From: Oscarella lobularis
Lineage: Eukaryota > Porifera > Homoscleromorpha > Homosclerophorida > Oscarellidae
Length of the DNA stretch: 64,000 bases
Direction of reading: 5' to 3'
Assembly: GCF_947507565.1 (NCBI RefSeq)
Contig: NC_089180.1
Location: forward strand, 1,612,001 to 1,676,000
Of the stretch, positions 63,970 through 64,000 are shown piece by piece. The position numbers and the translations under genes were made by a program. Each line of letters opens with the position of its first letter. The stretch's first letter is position 1. The notes under the pieces were generated by a model that was given only the letters and a program-made list of their open reading frames with translations, was not told the origin of the DNA and did not search any database.

Positions 63970-64000
63970 ATCGTTGATACGGATCTTCGAACGGATTGTG
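63526..64000 (-). pseudogene. Second, upstream copy of RBPJ 5' exons (runs off window)
   Basis: Encodes RSNSVARRSAYSPRPSPY, then YYPPWNPAESRNVGHGLNWY, then PIYAADWTQEAIHRYPTEGN and HQKV. After HQKV the reading passes into DMTF1-like sequence (DGAPRQGTSGE). The corresponding RBPJ exon at 62019 continues with the conserved DNA-binding domain. Upstream sequence leaves the window at 64000 still coding (NPFEDPYQ), so this copy may be the original RBPJ start. Confidence 0.75.

Overview
The window looks like nuclear DNA of an invertebrate animal. Its genes are split by very short introns (mostly about 45-80 nt, GT-AG). They include talin, a beta-spectrin with paired calponin-homology domains, an RBPJ/CSL transcription factor, CLUAP1/IFT38, a Tudor-domain STK31-like gene, CDC14, NudC, XRN1, and ribosomal protein uL13. 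This set points to Metazoa. The compact introns make a sponge (a homoscleromorph such as Oscarella) my best guess, but that is inference and not shown by a marker gene.

Layout. 1-2.2 kb: an intronic ~155-bp repeat, then talin exons. 2.2-3.7 kb: a foldback hairpin and a frame-broken cadherin-like fragment. 3.73-5.69 kb: a short LTR retrotransposon with gag only, flanked by a 5-bp target duplication. 7.1-9.1 kb: a 13-exon CDC14 on the minus strand, head-to-head with a small unknown gene. 10.2-13.7 kb: a chain of gene pieces (LRP YWTD repeats, NudC, one GNL2 exon, a PINK1-like kinase C-lobe, a secreted glycosidase-like fragment with a nonsense codon). 14-19.5 kb: an unknown gene, a multi-pass membrane protein, uL13, and an XRN1 middle segment. 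19.56-32.58 kb: a 13-kb tandem array of a 45-bp unit, interrupted by three arrays of a 9-bp unit. 32.6-33.7 kb: a RING/TRAF-type zinc-finger gene. 35.89-48.67 kb: a 12.8-kb AT-rich satellite of about 41-bp units. 48.7-53.3 kb: beta-spectrin (minus). 54.2-57.5 kb: STK31-like exons running in phase into CLUAP1 (minus). 58.8-59.3 kb: GLI/GLIS-like zinc fingers. 59.66-64.0 kb: RBPJ, with a DMTF1-like Myb gene segment inserted between two copies of the RBPJ 5' exons.

The most striking property is that many conserved genes here are pieces, yet their splice sites and codon phases are well kept. Several unrelated pieces are joined in phase (STK31-like to CLUAP1; RBPJ to DMTF1 to RBPJ; an unknown N-terminus to XRN1). 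Others have frame breaks, often at A5-A8 homopolymers, or short compensated frameshifts inside the most conserved motif (CDC14 active-site loop, RING finger). Either this genome region is a collage made by exon-scale recombination, or part of it is assembly error. Long reads and RNA-seq would separate these. I found no CRISPR array, operon, tRNA or rRNA gene. The long open frames across the 45-bp array are a by-product of unit length and composition and are not treated as genes.
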